A stretch of 64,000 nucleotides of DNA from Escallonia rubra (taxonomy: Eukaryota; Streptophyta; Magnoliopsida; Escalloniales; Escalloniaceae): NCBI GenBank assembly GCA_033065855.1, contig JAVXUO010001488.1:372001-436000 (forward strand). The letters run 5' to 3'. Positions 49,124 to 60,394 of the stretch are shown piece after piece; positions within the stretch are counted from its first letter, which is position 1, and each line of letters starts with the position of its first letter. The notes below the pieces were generated by a model. The model ran no database searches and was not told where the DNA came from. It worked only from the letters and a program-made list of their open reading frames with translations. A program made the position numbers and the translations under genes.

Positions 49124-49494
49124 TTTGTTGGTTTAGGCATCAGTTGTCGTTTGTCTTTAAGCTTCCACAATGCAATATAGAAATGCACGTAGTTTAAAGT
49201 TGTGGCTAAGGATTGAAGTCCCAACAACAATAATAATGTATCAAAGTAAGGAGCAGTGCCAATCACTTCACCATTTTTATAGACATTCATCATCATTAGT
49301 ACAATGACCATGTAGAAATTGAAGGCTTTTCATGAGACAAAACTGGCTTTCAACATCCCTTGGCTTATCAGATGACGCATCACCACGCATGTTGATTGTT
49401 GAGTGGCTTCTTAGGATTTCCAATAAGTGGATGTCACTTAACTTCGTGCCCATAAAAAAATACCTGAGGTTGTGGAGAATGGGCGCAGAGAAAA

Positions 49495-49895
49495 AGTAAA
49501 ATTTTATACAAGTGAAAGATATTCAACTTTAAAATAAATTGATAACGAGGAAAGAAGTTTACAAGACTTCTATATCGAAGTATTATTTATTATTTATCCG
49601 ATGTAAGATTTATATCTCTTAACACGTCCCCTTACGTGTGACCCGACTGATTTCAAGTGGGTCTAGCACATGGAGAATTTGATTTGAGTGGCGGTGGATG
49701 AATTAATTATTAAATTGTCTGCTGAAACTTGATCGACCAGTTCAGATACCATGTAAAAGCATCAAACTCAAAATTAATTAACGGTGATGAGAAAGGCCTA
49801 CAAAGCGAAATATTATTTCGTATACACCCGATGTGAAATTTTATGCCCAATGTGAGATTTATATCTCTCAATAGTATACAAAACTTTGTCCTCCC
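49495..49895 (-). mobile_element. Candidate miniature LTR retroelement (TRIM), copy A
   Basis: Read on the minus strand, an LTR-like repeat of about 130-140 bases (start near 49885, gagagatataaatctcac) ends in ACA directly before a primer-site-like sequence tggtatctgaac (49751-49740). An internal stretch of about 115 bases leads to a purine-rich aaggggacg and then a second, related repeat starting tgttaagagatataaatc. The two repeats share order and spacing of blocks. The short internal region cannot code for a polymerase. An equivalent lies in copy B, so it predates the duplication. Confidence 0.5.
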
Positions 49896-50188
49896 ATGCC
49901 GGACAACATAGACAATTATATGGCCTGATGTGGGCTGTTTTTTGTATTCAGTTATGTTGAGATACGATTTATATTTGAAAAGTATGAACAACTAGCGATT
50001 TAGCATATAAATTTTGTGGACTCTTTCGTTCATTGTGAGTTAATTTTAAGTTAAATACTTTTATATATAATACTCCGTATCATTGTCATTCCTTGGAGCA
50101 TTTGCGTTTGCAAAATTTCTTTTTCAACTCTTCGGCATCTTTGCTTCCGCATGACCTTCACCACAGATTGTGTGCGCTTTTGATCCGT

Positions 50189-50272
50189 GGCCGATCATGT
50201 TCAAGTTGGACATTTTGCTGCTCTTTAATGGCCGATCATGTTCAAGTTGGACACTGCGCTGCTCTTTAATGG
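50189..50272 (+). repeat. Local tandem duplication, unit about 41 bases
   Basis: ggccgatcatgttcaagt...gctgctctttaat occurs twice in a row here but only once and incompletely in the matching part of copy B. Confidence 0.85.
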
Positions 50273-50289
50273 TCCAGCTTGAGAGAGGG

Positions 50290-50495
50290 TGTTAGAGTAA
50301 TTGGATAAAGAGTTTAAAATTAATATTAATTTTCTTATCTTTCTCTTAACTAGATTGGTTTGTTTCGCGTTTCTATCTCCAAACCCCTGTGGTTTCTAAC
50401 TTTGGATACTACGAGAATAGTACAATGTGATCATTTTGAGTCTTTTGTGCCTCTTGTATCTTTCTTTTCTTGGTTCAAGTTGAATGCTCTTCACA
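50290..50495 (+). mobile_element. copia-type LTR relic, copy A
   Basis: A 206-base LTR-like sequence begins tgttagagtaattgg directly after a polypurine-like gagagaggg and ends cttcaca. The sequence after it, cggtattagaacg, resembles a decayed initiator-Met primer site. Having a polypurine tract on the left and a primer site on the right means this LTR has internal sequence on both sides, as in a recombined tandem element. The counterpart in copy B is 63327-63532. Confidence 0.5.
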
Positions 50496-51097
50496 CGGTA
50501 TTAGAACGTAAAAGAATTTAGATCCAACAAAAGTTTATATCAAAAAAAGTTCACCTCTATCCATTTTAATATATTCACGTATATTGCGCATTCAAAAGAT
50601 TTCTTGGCAACACACGAGGGGAGGGGGACGTAATGAGATACAATACACACGGGAAATGTAACAATTAACAGTTCAACATGCAAACTTAGTGGGCTTCTCT
50701 ATCGGTTGTTAATCGGTTTTGAATGACATGCTTTCACACTTTGCTTGTTCCCGTTAATTGCTTTACAGTAAATTTGTCAACCAAACAATGCGATGCCAAG
50801 GAAAGTGGGTTCGCAGTCGACGTGAAGGTGCCACAAGGAATGCAGTCCGAGTCAGATGCCAAGTATGTTGATGTGAGACACAACAAGGGTGGAACAAGGG
50901 CAGAGACCAATGGCTTCCCAGACAGAGCCTGAGGGTGGAAGTGCTGCGAGGGCGATGGCGCATGATGAATATACGACGACAGTCACAGTCCGATGCTTAG
51001 GTCCAGAGTCAGGGTCCTGTATGTTTATCTCTCTAGGATTCTAGAGTGAGAAAGTGAAAATGTGAGAGTCCTCTCCCAAATAAATTCTCAAGACCTC

Positions 51098-51140
51098 TAT
51101 TTATAGAGATTTAGATGATGATGTCATTAACTGACACGTG
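51098..51140 (-). promoter_or_regulatory. Promoter-like TATA box and G-box inside the 2.43-kb insertion
   Basis: Minus strand: CACGTG (51140-51135) and a nearby tgacgtgtca-type motif lie upstream of tataaata (51105-51098), followed by a CT/A-rich leader. The G-box/ACGT cores are stress- and ABA-responsive in many plant promoters, so the element may be transcribed under stress; that is inference. Confidence 0.45.
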
Positions 51141-51499
51141 GCACTCCCCGAGAATGACACGTCACCGGGGGTCCACGGGTGCCGGTGCTTCACGGACTGT
51201 CGGATCGCATATTCACCCGGCCTGCCCCGCACAGCGTCGCTCTGTCTGTCTGGAAAGATTGGCTCCCACAGCATCGGTGTGGCCAGAGAACCCCCTTGAT
51301 CTAGCCTCTAATCCAAGCCCTTGCAGAGTCCCACAGGCCTGGCAGTGGTAGGGAAGACCTGACGCCCAACTGCCAGGCGAACTAGGCGCGATGCCCTCCA
51401 AAGACCTGATCCCGTCTCGGAGTGACCCAGGGGTCATAGTCCTTAGGGGTGCCGACGCAAGCCCCTAGTGCCGGAGCACGTAGGCCAGTCACGCAGGCA

Positions 51500-52110
51500 T
51501 CCTAGCGGAGATAGTGTCTCGGAGGAGTCGCCTATTCCGCAGGCCGAGGTAGCATCCCGGAGGAGCCGTCTACCTGGCCGGCCAAGGTAACATCCCGGAG
51601 GAGCCGTCTACCTGGCAGAAGGGGAGTCTTCGTGCCGGAGCACTTGGAGCTCCCTGGCAGAGATAGTGTCCCGGAGGAGTCGCCTATCCCCGCGAGTGAG
51701 TCCATGTGCCAGAGCACTCGGAGCGCGTCAAGGTAGCATCCCGGAGGAGCCGTCTACCTGGCGGAAGGGGAGTTGAAGAGCTCCCTGGCGGAGATAGTGT
51801 CCCGTAGGAGTCGCCTATCCCCGCGGGTGAGTCCTTGTGCCGGAGCACTCGGAGCACGTCAAGGTAGCATCCCGGAGGAGCCGTCTACCTGGCGGAAGGG
51901 GAGTTGAAGAGCTCCCTGGCAGAGATAGTGTTCCGGAGGAGTCGCCTATCCCCGCGGGTGAGTCCTTGTGCCGGAGCACTCGGAGCGCGTCAAGGTAGCA
52001 TCCCGGATGAGCCGTCTACCTGGCGGAAGGGGAGTTGAAGAGCTCCCTGGCGGAGATTGTGTCCCAGAAGAGTCGCCTATCCCCGCAGGATGTTGCACAC
52101 TCCGGAGAGT
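51500..52110. repeat. 131-bp tandem repeat
   Basis: The unit begins caaggtagcatcccggagga; unit starts fall at 51729, 51860 and 51991, so the period is 131 bases. Incomplete or rearranged units extend to about 51500 on the left and 52110 on the right. Each unit holds two diverged half-units (cccggaggagccgtctacct and cccggaggagtcgcctatcc). Confidence 0.9.
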
Positions 52111-52379
52111 GGGTCGAAGCATGTTCCACGACCAAGGCAAGGTGCGCATGGTGTGGTGAATGAGTGTGGTGCCCGGGGAGCATGTAACATGATTGTGGCG
52201 AATATGCGCGATGAAGTGAGTAAGGTGCCGGGGGCACGTCTGTGTTAGTGGCGCGGCGGAGTGAGTAAGGTGCCGGTGGCACGTCTGTGTGACAGAGAGC
52301 CTAGGGGCACGACTGTATCAGTGGTGCGGCGCACTGGCGCGGCGGAGTATGGCGCACGGACGTTGGCGACGGGGGTCGC

Positions 52380-52765
52380 GAAGTGACGACTGGGCGACCG
52401 GGGTCGCGGAGTGACGTCCAGGCGACGGGGTCGCGGAGTGATGTACGGGCGACGGGGTCGCAGAGTTGGCGCGCGGGCGCGGGCAACATCCGAACGACGG
52501 GGGTGGCGGAGATGACGTCCGGGCGACGGTCGACGGGGTTGCAGAGTGACGTCCAGGCGACGGGGTCGCGGAATGATGTCCGGGCGACGTGGTCGCGGAG
52601 TGACGTCGCGGCGATGGGGTCGCGGAGTGACGTCCGGGCGACGGGGTCGCGGAGTGACGTCCGGGCGACGGGGTCGCGGAGTGACGTCCGGGCGACGGGG
52701 TCGCGGAGTGACGTCCCGGCGATGGGGTCGCGGAGTGATCTCTAGGCGACGGACAACGAGGGTCA
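52380..52765. repeat. 27-bp tandem repeat
   Basis: The core gtgacgtccgggcgacgggg recurs every 27 bases (for example near 52627 and 52654) for about 14 units with point changes. Because 27 is divisible by three, all frames stay open and yield Arg/Pro-rich nonapeptide repeats on both strands. These are repeat artefacts, not proteins. Confidence 0.9.
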
Positions 52766-52829
52766 CGGACGATGTAAGGCCTCTTGAAAAGAAGTGAAGA
52801 TGCTAAGGATGGAGGCCAAAGGCCAACCC

Positions 52830-52975
52830 TTGGGGGAAGGCCAAGGCCAACCTCAAGGGGAGGCCGAGGCCGACCCCAAGGGGGAGGCCGAGGCCGACCC
52901 CAAGGGGGAGGCCGAGGCCGACCCCAAGGGGGAGGCCGAGGCCGACCCCAAGGGGGAGGCCAAGGCCAACCTCCT
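52830..52975. repeat. 24-bp tandem repeat
   Basis: Unit aggccgaggccgacccc plus aaggggg, period 24 bases, about six units. Again a multiple of three, giving spurious open frames. Confidence 0.9.
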
Positions 52976-53420
52976 TGGGCAAGTGCCATGGCGCGCCGAC
53001 GGGCGAAGTGCGACATGCGACGGTCGCAGCGTGATGAGGCTTTGCGCAAAAATGAGCTTCTTAGTGACGAAGTCACGTAGAAAAAGTGATAAGTGCACGT
53101 GATTTGAGCGTGCACCCTTTGACCGGTTGTGAGTGTTGAATATTGACTGTTGCTTGTGCGGATGTGTTATGCAAAATGGGATCCTAGTGAGCCTTTGGGT
53201 GCGATCAGAATAGGTTGGGAACACAATGATACTGCTTATGTTAGTGAGCAAGCTAAGTTAGACAACCCGGGGGTTTAGGTTTTGTATAATTGTTTGGAAA
53301 ATTTGACACTCTGCATTAATCAAATGCCAGATTAATGCCAAGTTACAGTCCATATTCAAGGCTCATCTTGCTCTATAATGAGCCTCCTTCACTTTGCCTT
53401 TAGGAACCTGCTTAATGTAA

Positions 53421-55937
53421 CAAAAAACAAACGATCCAGCGAAGTACTTGATATCATGCAATGTAGGTGCCAAAACATGTGTAGAAGCAACCATGGCCAG
53501 ATTTGTAATTACATTCGTGCAATCAGAACCTCCCTGATTCCTTGCCTACTGCACAGCTTCAAAGATTGCTATTGCCTCTACATGTTACTGCGTCCTAAAC
53601 ATGTTTCTCCATTGTTGTTGCCATCCTATGATTAGTCCCCACTCCAGTTCGCTTGCTTTTCTACTTCCAAACCGCGTACAAGCAAGTATTGAGGGCTGGC
53701 CTTGGGTCGCTCTGAGTGCCTAAGCTGTCCGCGTTGATGGAAGATAAACGAGATAATGACATTATAACTAAATTACGTCGATTGTTGGCTGCAAGTAGCA
53801 TGCCCGAGTCCTTGCATCGTAGGGTTCAACGAGTGAACATTAGGCCACTCTTGGACTAGCGAGGATGACATATCCTGCACTTCAGATGAATTCAACATTG
53901 TCTTAATTTTTTTTTTTGCATTTCATCTGTCCTTCCAGATGTTCCAACATACTGCTGCGGGAAATGAATGAGCATTTCTCCCTTTCTCTTCCACGATTAG
54001 CCCCTATTCGTTGCCCAGTTGATAAACCAAAAGCCATCTGAAGTTTAACTTGCAAACTACAACTACAAAAAGATTTAATTCAACGGTTTCGGGTTCAAAA
54101 TTACATAAAAGATAACTACTATTATTAATAAGGACTATTAGTTGTGTGTTCTGACCAGTAGCTAATCCATCAGTTATCGTCTTTCATCGAAGACGAACAA
54201 CGTTGGTTCTCCTTTACTAAAGTTCTGAGAGTTATGGAGGAAAGACATTGAAGTATATTTGAGGCTTGTGTTTCGTCCATTCTTCTCCTTGGTACCATAA
54301 ACGTAAGACAAGTATAACGTATATCACATCAATACATCGTTTTCCCACTCTCTATCAACAACCCAAGAGACTAGTGAAAACTACATCAGAATTTTTTTAT
54401 TGAGTTGTTTTGCATGAAGAGCAACTTTACATCTGCAGCAATCAGGCCAAGAGGTAGGTGTTGTTATTAGAGTTTGAACAATGTCGTTGTCATCCCATTA
54501 ATTTTCTTTCGCCGTCTTGCGGATTTATTAGAATATGTAATCATTGACTGCAACCATTATTTAGCCCACAGTTCAAACTTTTTATAATGTTTTAAGAAAA
54601 CAAAATACTACTCCGTATTAGTTAACTGGTGGACAAGGAAGCCTAGGCAAACAGGCATATATAAAGCATATTCTGCATTAAAGTGACAGGCATAGGCCTA
54701 TTACCAAGTCTTTTATCCCTAGGAAGCTCAATAGTAACATCTTCAACTTTGATTCTAGGAATTTGTATGAGGTTAAGGTAGACTAACTATAACTGGTTCA
54801 CAAAAACAAAACTAGATCTCGATAGGATAAGTAGATAACATATTACTATTCAGCTAAACTAGGTGATGCAAATCATATTCGGTTGGATTTTACAAGCCAC
54901 GTATGATTTGCATCACCAGGTAAGGATTGTTAGGTGGGGGAGGCAGGGTGGTGATACCTTATCATGACATATACAAAACGACTAGAGAGTTAGGATTATC
55001 CTGACAAAAATAAGCCACTATCCACCTACTTTCTTATACCTTATCAAAATTTGGAATTATAGATGGATCCATTTTGCAACTTCGTTATTACAGGTAGTTC
55101 CTACAAAGGATCAACTAATGACGTATACAATACATGAATTCGAATTGATCGGGGACATGTAGGAACAAGGTTCAAGTCTACCGGTCTGTTAGGATGCCTC
55201 AGCTGAAGTTGTTAAAAACTTCAATCTACTTAACTGGACTTCTTTCCTATGAGAATGCGAAATATGACACGCAGCCCCACCAATAATGATGATCGAAGGA
55301 GTCACGAAAAGAAGTTAACCGTCCGTTCCCCAAATTTAGCCTGCTGTGATCAATCTGATTTCTTGCTCGTTTAAAACAATTGTAGCAAGTTAAAAAAGGA
55401 GAACAATGTTATGATAGGGAAGGATTGAAGAAGAAGTGCATTGTTCCGAACGACCAATAAATAAATTCACAGGAAAGAGCAAGGATTAATGGAAAAAACC
55501 AGCGGTGAAGGAAAAAGGTAGGCAGACTCACGGGGAGAAGTTATGTTCAAAACCAAATACAGTAAGAAAGGTTTAACAGATCTTACTGAAATGTGCTCAT
55601 AACCAAAGCTTGTGGAGAGCCTATCAATGATTGATGTTTGAGGTCACAACAACTTAGTCCACCCTAGTTCGTACAACTCGATTTAGTATTACCGACATCA
55701 CTAAATAGTTTGGTGAAATTGTTTGTCCTGTATTGTACAAGTAATTTCATAATTTTCTCAAACAAATATTTCAAACACGTGAAATCTAGAATCAAAAAGC
55801 AAATCATTGGAAATTGGTTACATACAACTGAAGAGTAAACAGTAAACTATATATTCACATCAAACGAAACAAACCTTATAAAGTTGTTGCATAGTTGAAC
55901 TGAAAGAATCATCCAAGTGACTAATTTATCGCTTTGA
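53421..55937. other. Gene-poor spacer
   Basis: No gene supported. A perfect 16-base inverted repeat, ggtgatgcaaatcata at 54862-54877 and its reverse complement at 54902-54917, is separated by 24 bases. It contains the octamer-like atgcaaat. Confidence 0.5.
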
Positions 55938-58900
55938 TCAAAATTGTCTGAAGGTAAGGTTGAGACGGCCAGGTCGGATATTAACTCTTCGCAACAAACC
56001 AGGTGGAGCTGAGTTTGGTATAATGGATTTCACACCATGAAAAATTTGTCTAGACTTGCCACCAAAAATCAGTACATCTCCTGATTCCAGTAAAACCTTC
56101 TCTGCCTTGTCATAGTCCCTCTTGTCCCCGTACAAGAATTCCGCAGAGTCACCAATAGAGATGGAGACGACAGGTAATCCTCTATCTAGACTCTCTGGAC
56201 TTTCATCATGATCCTATGGTTATAAAAACAAGACATGCCAAATTACACCAAGTTATGCAAAAATGCAGAGTTTAGATGTGTATCAGACAATTCCATACTT
56301 ATGAAACATAAGTATATTTATGCATGCACAACAAGTTAGTATGCTGAGTAATCAGCCACCCAAAAGTTGATCAGGGTAAATAACAGCAATATAGGCTAAA
56401 ACTCGGTTCCTACTGCAAAAGGTAATCACTATTAACGGGTGAGAATAGCATAAGATGCAATTTTTACCTGTGACATTTTTTGTCTAAAATTTACACGCAG
56501 ACTAGCATTGAAAACATGTCTGTCTGTAATATATATGTCATGACTTTAAAACAAAGCTGAAGCTCCAAGCCAAACTGCAGATGCAGTTTTACCATGTATC
56601 ACAATGCACAAATAGACATAGGAGATATGATGTCAGTTGATCTGGTGTGTTTTATGAATGTTACAAGACATTAGAGGTACAAATGGATGCCCGAAGACAA
56701 ATGAACGACTTTACCATGTAAAAGGAAACTGCATTCAAACACAAATATGTATAGTTAACTACAAACCTGGTGAAGACCAAGTCGGCCGTTGGTCGTATAG
56801 AAGTTGACTATGCATATGTCTGGAGACATGCCAGGAAGTATGTCCTCTACATTCCTTGCTCCATCTTGTTCCATTATTAGGGCATGAGAATCTTCGAGTG
56901 CCTTCTTGACCAACAAACTGAAGTCATTAGGGATACCAGGTGGTTCACAATAATCATTTTGTAATCTCTCTTCATATTTTGTCTGAGGATCCCACCTCTT
57001 ACCAAGACACATCATCTGTAGACGAAGTTTTGCTCCATCCTGGTAACCAGGTTGGTAAAAACCCCCTGGACCAAGACCTAGTTCTTGACATTTCTTTACA
57101 ATATTAACCTAAAACATTTGAATTGATGAGCTATTAATTATCATGAAACACGTGAAGAGTACAATAAATAGCAACAAGTCATCCAATTCAGATTGTGTCT
57201 ATTCCATCTACAGATTGAAATGCTGCAGTAGTTTACTGCTGTATTGCTCGAGAGGACCCAGTACTCTAACGTTACGTCATCCTAGCTACATATGAAGATA
57301 TCATTCACTTAAATAGCAAGACTAAGACTTGGAAATACAAGCAAAATTGGAAGCAGCACCTGTTTACCGAGGGTGACGTAACTTTTAAGGAGAACCATTC
57401 CTGGTCTCAAAATCTGTCCAGTCTCTTTAATGCAGTGCTCCATTTTTTTGCCATTGTTCTTTTCAGTTAACGACGGTTCATATGTGGAAGACTTTCTCCT
57501 TCCAGAGAGGCAGATATCAAATGGTTCCACCACAGGCAAGCCCCTGCCACGACCTGAACTTCTGAAACCTACCATATGTGCAGGATAAGTTTGGTGCTCA
57601 CATCTCCTATTGGAGCTCGACACAGGGCTCTTTCCAAAGCTTGTAGTTAGAGAAGAGTCATCCTGTTGGCTTCTAGAGTTACTTGTAGCTGAGGATTCAA
57701 ATTGCAATGAATCATCATCCTGTGGCCCCCCATCTAATCGTTGCTCCAGCGGAGCTCTCAATAATGGTCCAGTATCTTCAGTGGGGTGCTCCTTTTCAGT
57801 CCAGTTCTCCATACGCTCTTTATGCAATAACGTTGTATACTTGGCAGACTTTCTACTTTCAGAGTGACCCATATCAAATGGTTCAACTACCGGCGGACCC
57901 CTGGCACAGTTGGAACTTGGAACTGCGTGATAAGCCCGATTAAGCTTGGGTCTCCAATAAGAACTAGAGGCGCGCTTCTTCCCAAAACTTGTAGGCAGAG
58001 AAGACCCAGCCAGCTGGGTAATAGAATCCGCTGTTGGTGACGTTTTAACTTGAATTGAAGCACCGTCCCTTGGACCCCCATCTGGTCTTCGCTCCACCGG
58101 AGTTCTCAAGTCAATCCTAGTTCTCCTTTTACCCATAAGGCAAGAACTAATACTAGCAGAACGAAAAGGCCACTCCTCCTTACACGCAGGATAAGTGGCA
58201 GCAAATGATCTATATGGTTTCACAATATTGTCCCCCAGTATAGTTTTTTCTTTGACATCATGTGAAGGTGCATCAGCCTCAACCTAAGTGGTGCATGAAT
58301 GAGTATCCCAATAAAATAGATAAAACTACTCATAGATAAATGTATTTCATGGTAAATAAAACACTAACAGTCAAACCAGGAAAAAAAAAAATCAGCTGAA
58401 GGCTGCAATGGCAATGTTTCAAAGGAGAAAAAAGATAGTGCCTTAACTAATCGGAACACTAGCGCAGTGTCATAACTGCCAAACACGATGTAGCCTATGC
58501 TTCTGATTTTCAATTCCAACCACCACTAGATGTCAAGTTTGACATCTTTCACCACTCCAAAGCTTAAACCCACCTTTACTTGTCTGTCAGAAATACGAAA
58601 AAATAAAGAATTTAAGACTGATCACTGGCTTTGGATCTTGCAAACCCTAATAGCTAAATTGCACATCTGCCCTTGGCACCAGCGCAAACATCACGTGAAG
58701 GTGCATCAGCCCCAACTATGTATTGCATCAACAACTACTGTGATACATAGATGAAAACCAATCATCAAAAGCGTGCTTCATGGTGAATAACAGAATAACA
58801 GTCCAACCAGAAACAATCATGCTATGCTTCATATATTAAGAAAAGGGTAGTTTCTAGAAGTTACAATTGAGCAAATTGAAACACATAGTGCATTATCGTA

Positions 58901-59494
58901 AATCGAGTACCCAGAATACAATGCAGTGCCATAGTTACCCAAAACCCAAATCAGCCTAGGCTTCTGTTTCTCAGTTACCACCACCACCACTAGAAGTCTA
59001 AATTCAACATTTTTTTCACTCTAAAGCTTAAACTCACCTTTACTCATCCACAGCAAACGTGAAAATTTAAGAAATTTAGACTGATCACTTGGCTTTGCAC
59101 CCATAATCCCTTGCAACTAAATTGCAAACTTAGTGAAGTAAATCACCAGAGTCCCACTATGTGTCCACTATAGAAAATCAAGTTAGTAGTAACTACAAAT
59201 CATACGAGTATTGTATTCTTTGACAAGTCAAGCTAGTAACACATCAAATTTCAATCTAAGAATTTGCAAGAAGTCAAAGCGGACAATAATTACGAAACGG
59301 ATGGGAGTAATATGAACTAGTCTTATACAAATTGCGCATAGATAAAAGGAAAAACTCACTGTTTGACTGCTAGCAGCAGAAGTAGTACCACTGAGAGGCT
59401 TCATTTTGCCCATAATAGTAGTACAAGATTGCCGAGAAAAATGACGGATTACAGTATATGGGAACCGTGTTGTAACATGCGAGTGCAAGTGCAT
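55938..59494 (-). CDS. AlkB-type 2-oxoglutarate/Fe(II) dioxygenase (plant ALKBH1-like)
   Basis: Such enzymes demethylate nucleic-acid bases, using 2-oxoglutarate, oxygen and Fe(II). Four phase-0 exons on the minus strand: 59494-59360, 58283-57360, 57108-56767, 56213-55938, giving 558 residues. Residues 1-45 begin MHLHSHVTTRF; an internal Met (MGKMKPLSG) is an alternative start. Residues ~104-338 are a low-complexity extension containing two related ~116-residue blocks. The catalytic domain follows from ~340: LRPGMVLLKSY, GFYQPGYQDGAKL, CLGKRWDPQT, DICIVNFYTTNGRLGLHQ joined to DHDES (the iron-binding H-x-D, split by the last intron), VSISIGDSAEFLYGD, SRQIFHGV (distal His) and RPGRLNLTFRQF (2-oxoglutarate Arg). 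It most resembles the Arabidopsis At3g14140/At3g14160 type as I remember it. All catalytic residues are present, so it should be active. Confidence 0.9.
57417..58109 (-). repeat. Tandem duplication within the AlkB-like coding exon
   Basis: Two blocks of about 345 bases (58109-57762 and 57761-57417) encode related segments. Matched pairs are VERRPDGGPRDG / LEQRLDGGPQDD, LPTSFGKKRASSS / LTTSFGKSPVSSS and PPVVEPFDMGHSESRKS / LPVVEPFDICLSGRRKS. The offset is 116-119 residues. The divergence shows the duplication is old and both halves have been kept open. Confidence 0.88.
58261..59140. repeat. Tandem duplication spanning intron 1 of the AlkB-like gene
   Basis: Sequence at about 58261-58600 recurs at about 58690-59080. 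Matched landmarks: gtgaaggtgcatcagcc (58261/58695), acagtcaaaccagg / acagtccaaccag (58367/58799), and ttcaccactccaaagcttaaaccc / ttcactctaaagcttaaactc. The left copy includes the 3' acceptor and first codons of exon 2, so the right copy is a decayed duplicate of that splice region. Confidence 0.75.
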
Positions 59495-60394
59495 GACGAT
59501 TTAATTTGGGTTTATTGAATGTGTACCGGAATCGAATCGAAGCGAAGCGAAGGGTTAACTTGCTTTGTACTTTGATCTTGGAAGAAGCGTGAATCTGGGT
59601 ACTGTAGTGCTGAGTAAGCTGCGAGCCTGTAACCGAAGCGTCAGTCGGTCGGAGGAAGCCGAACTGGCGACAAGACTAACGTAGTTACCCAACTCCACTG
59701 ATTGCACTGTTCATGGTGTGGGCTGGGCCAGCCGAGGTTCTTTTGGGCTGGACCGAGATGGCCCTTGGGCCTCCTACCCAGTTGGCAACTCTAAATCTCA
59801 CCTGTAAACTTTTAGCATGATCTGTAACAAAAATATTATACACAACACCGCTCGATTCAAAAATATTATACACAACTCCTACCCACCTGCCGCTCGTTGG
59901 AGCTTCTTTCTTTCTACAGATTTTTACACTTTTTGGATGATAGTGCTCTCACCTCTCATGTATGTAATTTTGACAAACTTTGGGCGTTTTTGAAATTTTA
60001 GTGGAAGTTTGAATGGAGAATAAAGAGAAACCCTCTCACTACTACGGTATCACGTAAAGGTCTTATATTTATACTGTTAAATGCATTGACGACAACGAGT
60101 GTTTCTACCATTTTAACTATTTTATTAAGTGACCAACCTGGAGTGAACTTTCTCGCTCCGCCACAGGATGTTGCATATACTTGGTGCATTGAATAGTGTC
60201 TGCCTTGGATGAAAGGAGTAGGGCGCATATGCCTCAAGATCATATAGCCATTGATTAAACTGAAATTTCTCTTTGAACTTTTAGAATTTCAAGATTGTTG
60301 GCTCTATAAGTAAGACTAAGAAACCAGAAACAGTGAAATTAGACTATGAATTCTCACTATAAAATCTAAATCTTTATGCACTATGCAGTCACGA

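Larger units (their letters stand above)
50791..53223 (-). mobile_element. 2.43-kb insertion in copy A, probable solo LTR on the minus strand
   Basis: Copy B lacks this block, and its junctions share CAATG (50786-50790 and 53224-53228), a likely 5-base target duplication. On the minus strand it begins TGTTCCCA, has a TATA box (TATAAATA, 51105-51098) roughly 2.1 kb in, and runs about 300 bases further, matching a long U3 followed by R-U5. No reverse-transcriptase sequence is present, so a solo LTR fits. The 3' end reads ATCG rather than CA, which is a weakness. The alternative is that copy B lost the block by deletion between short repeats. GC content is far above the surroundings. Confidence 0.5.
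49124..53420. repeat. Segmental duplication, copy A (interrupted)
   Basis: Sequence 49124-50790 and 53229-53420 matches 62304-63835 and 63836-64000 in the same orientation with scattered substitutions and several indels. Examples are ttggtttaggcatcagttg at the start and gtgagcaagctaagttagac near the end. Copy A has an additional block of about 90 bases near 49300-49390, a 41-base local duplication at 50189-50272, and the 2.43-kb insertion at 50791-53223, none of which is in copy B. Homology runs to the window's right edge, so the duplication may be larger. Confidence 0.9.

Noticed and set aside
52245-53115. 265-codon and 173-codon Arg/Pro-rich proteins
   Set aside because: Generated by 27- and 24-bp tandem repeats; multiple frames open on both strands.
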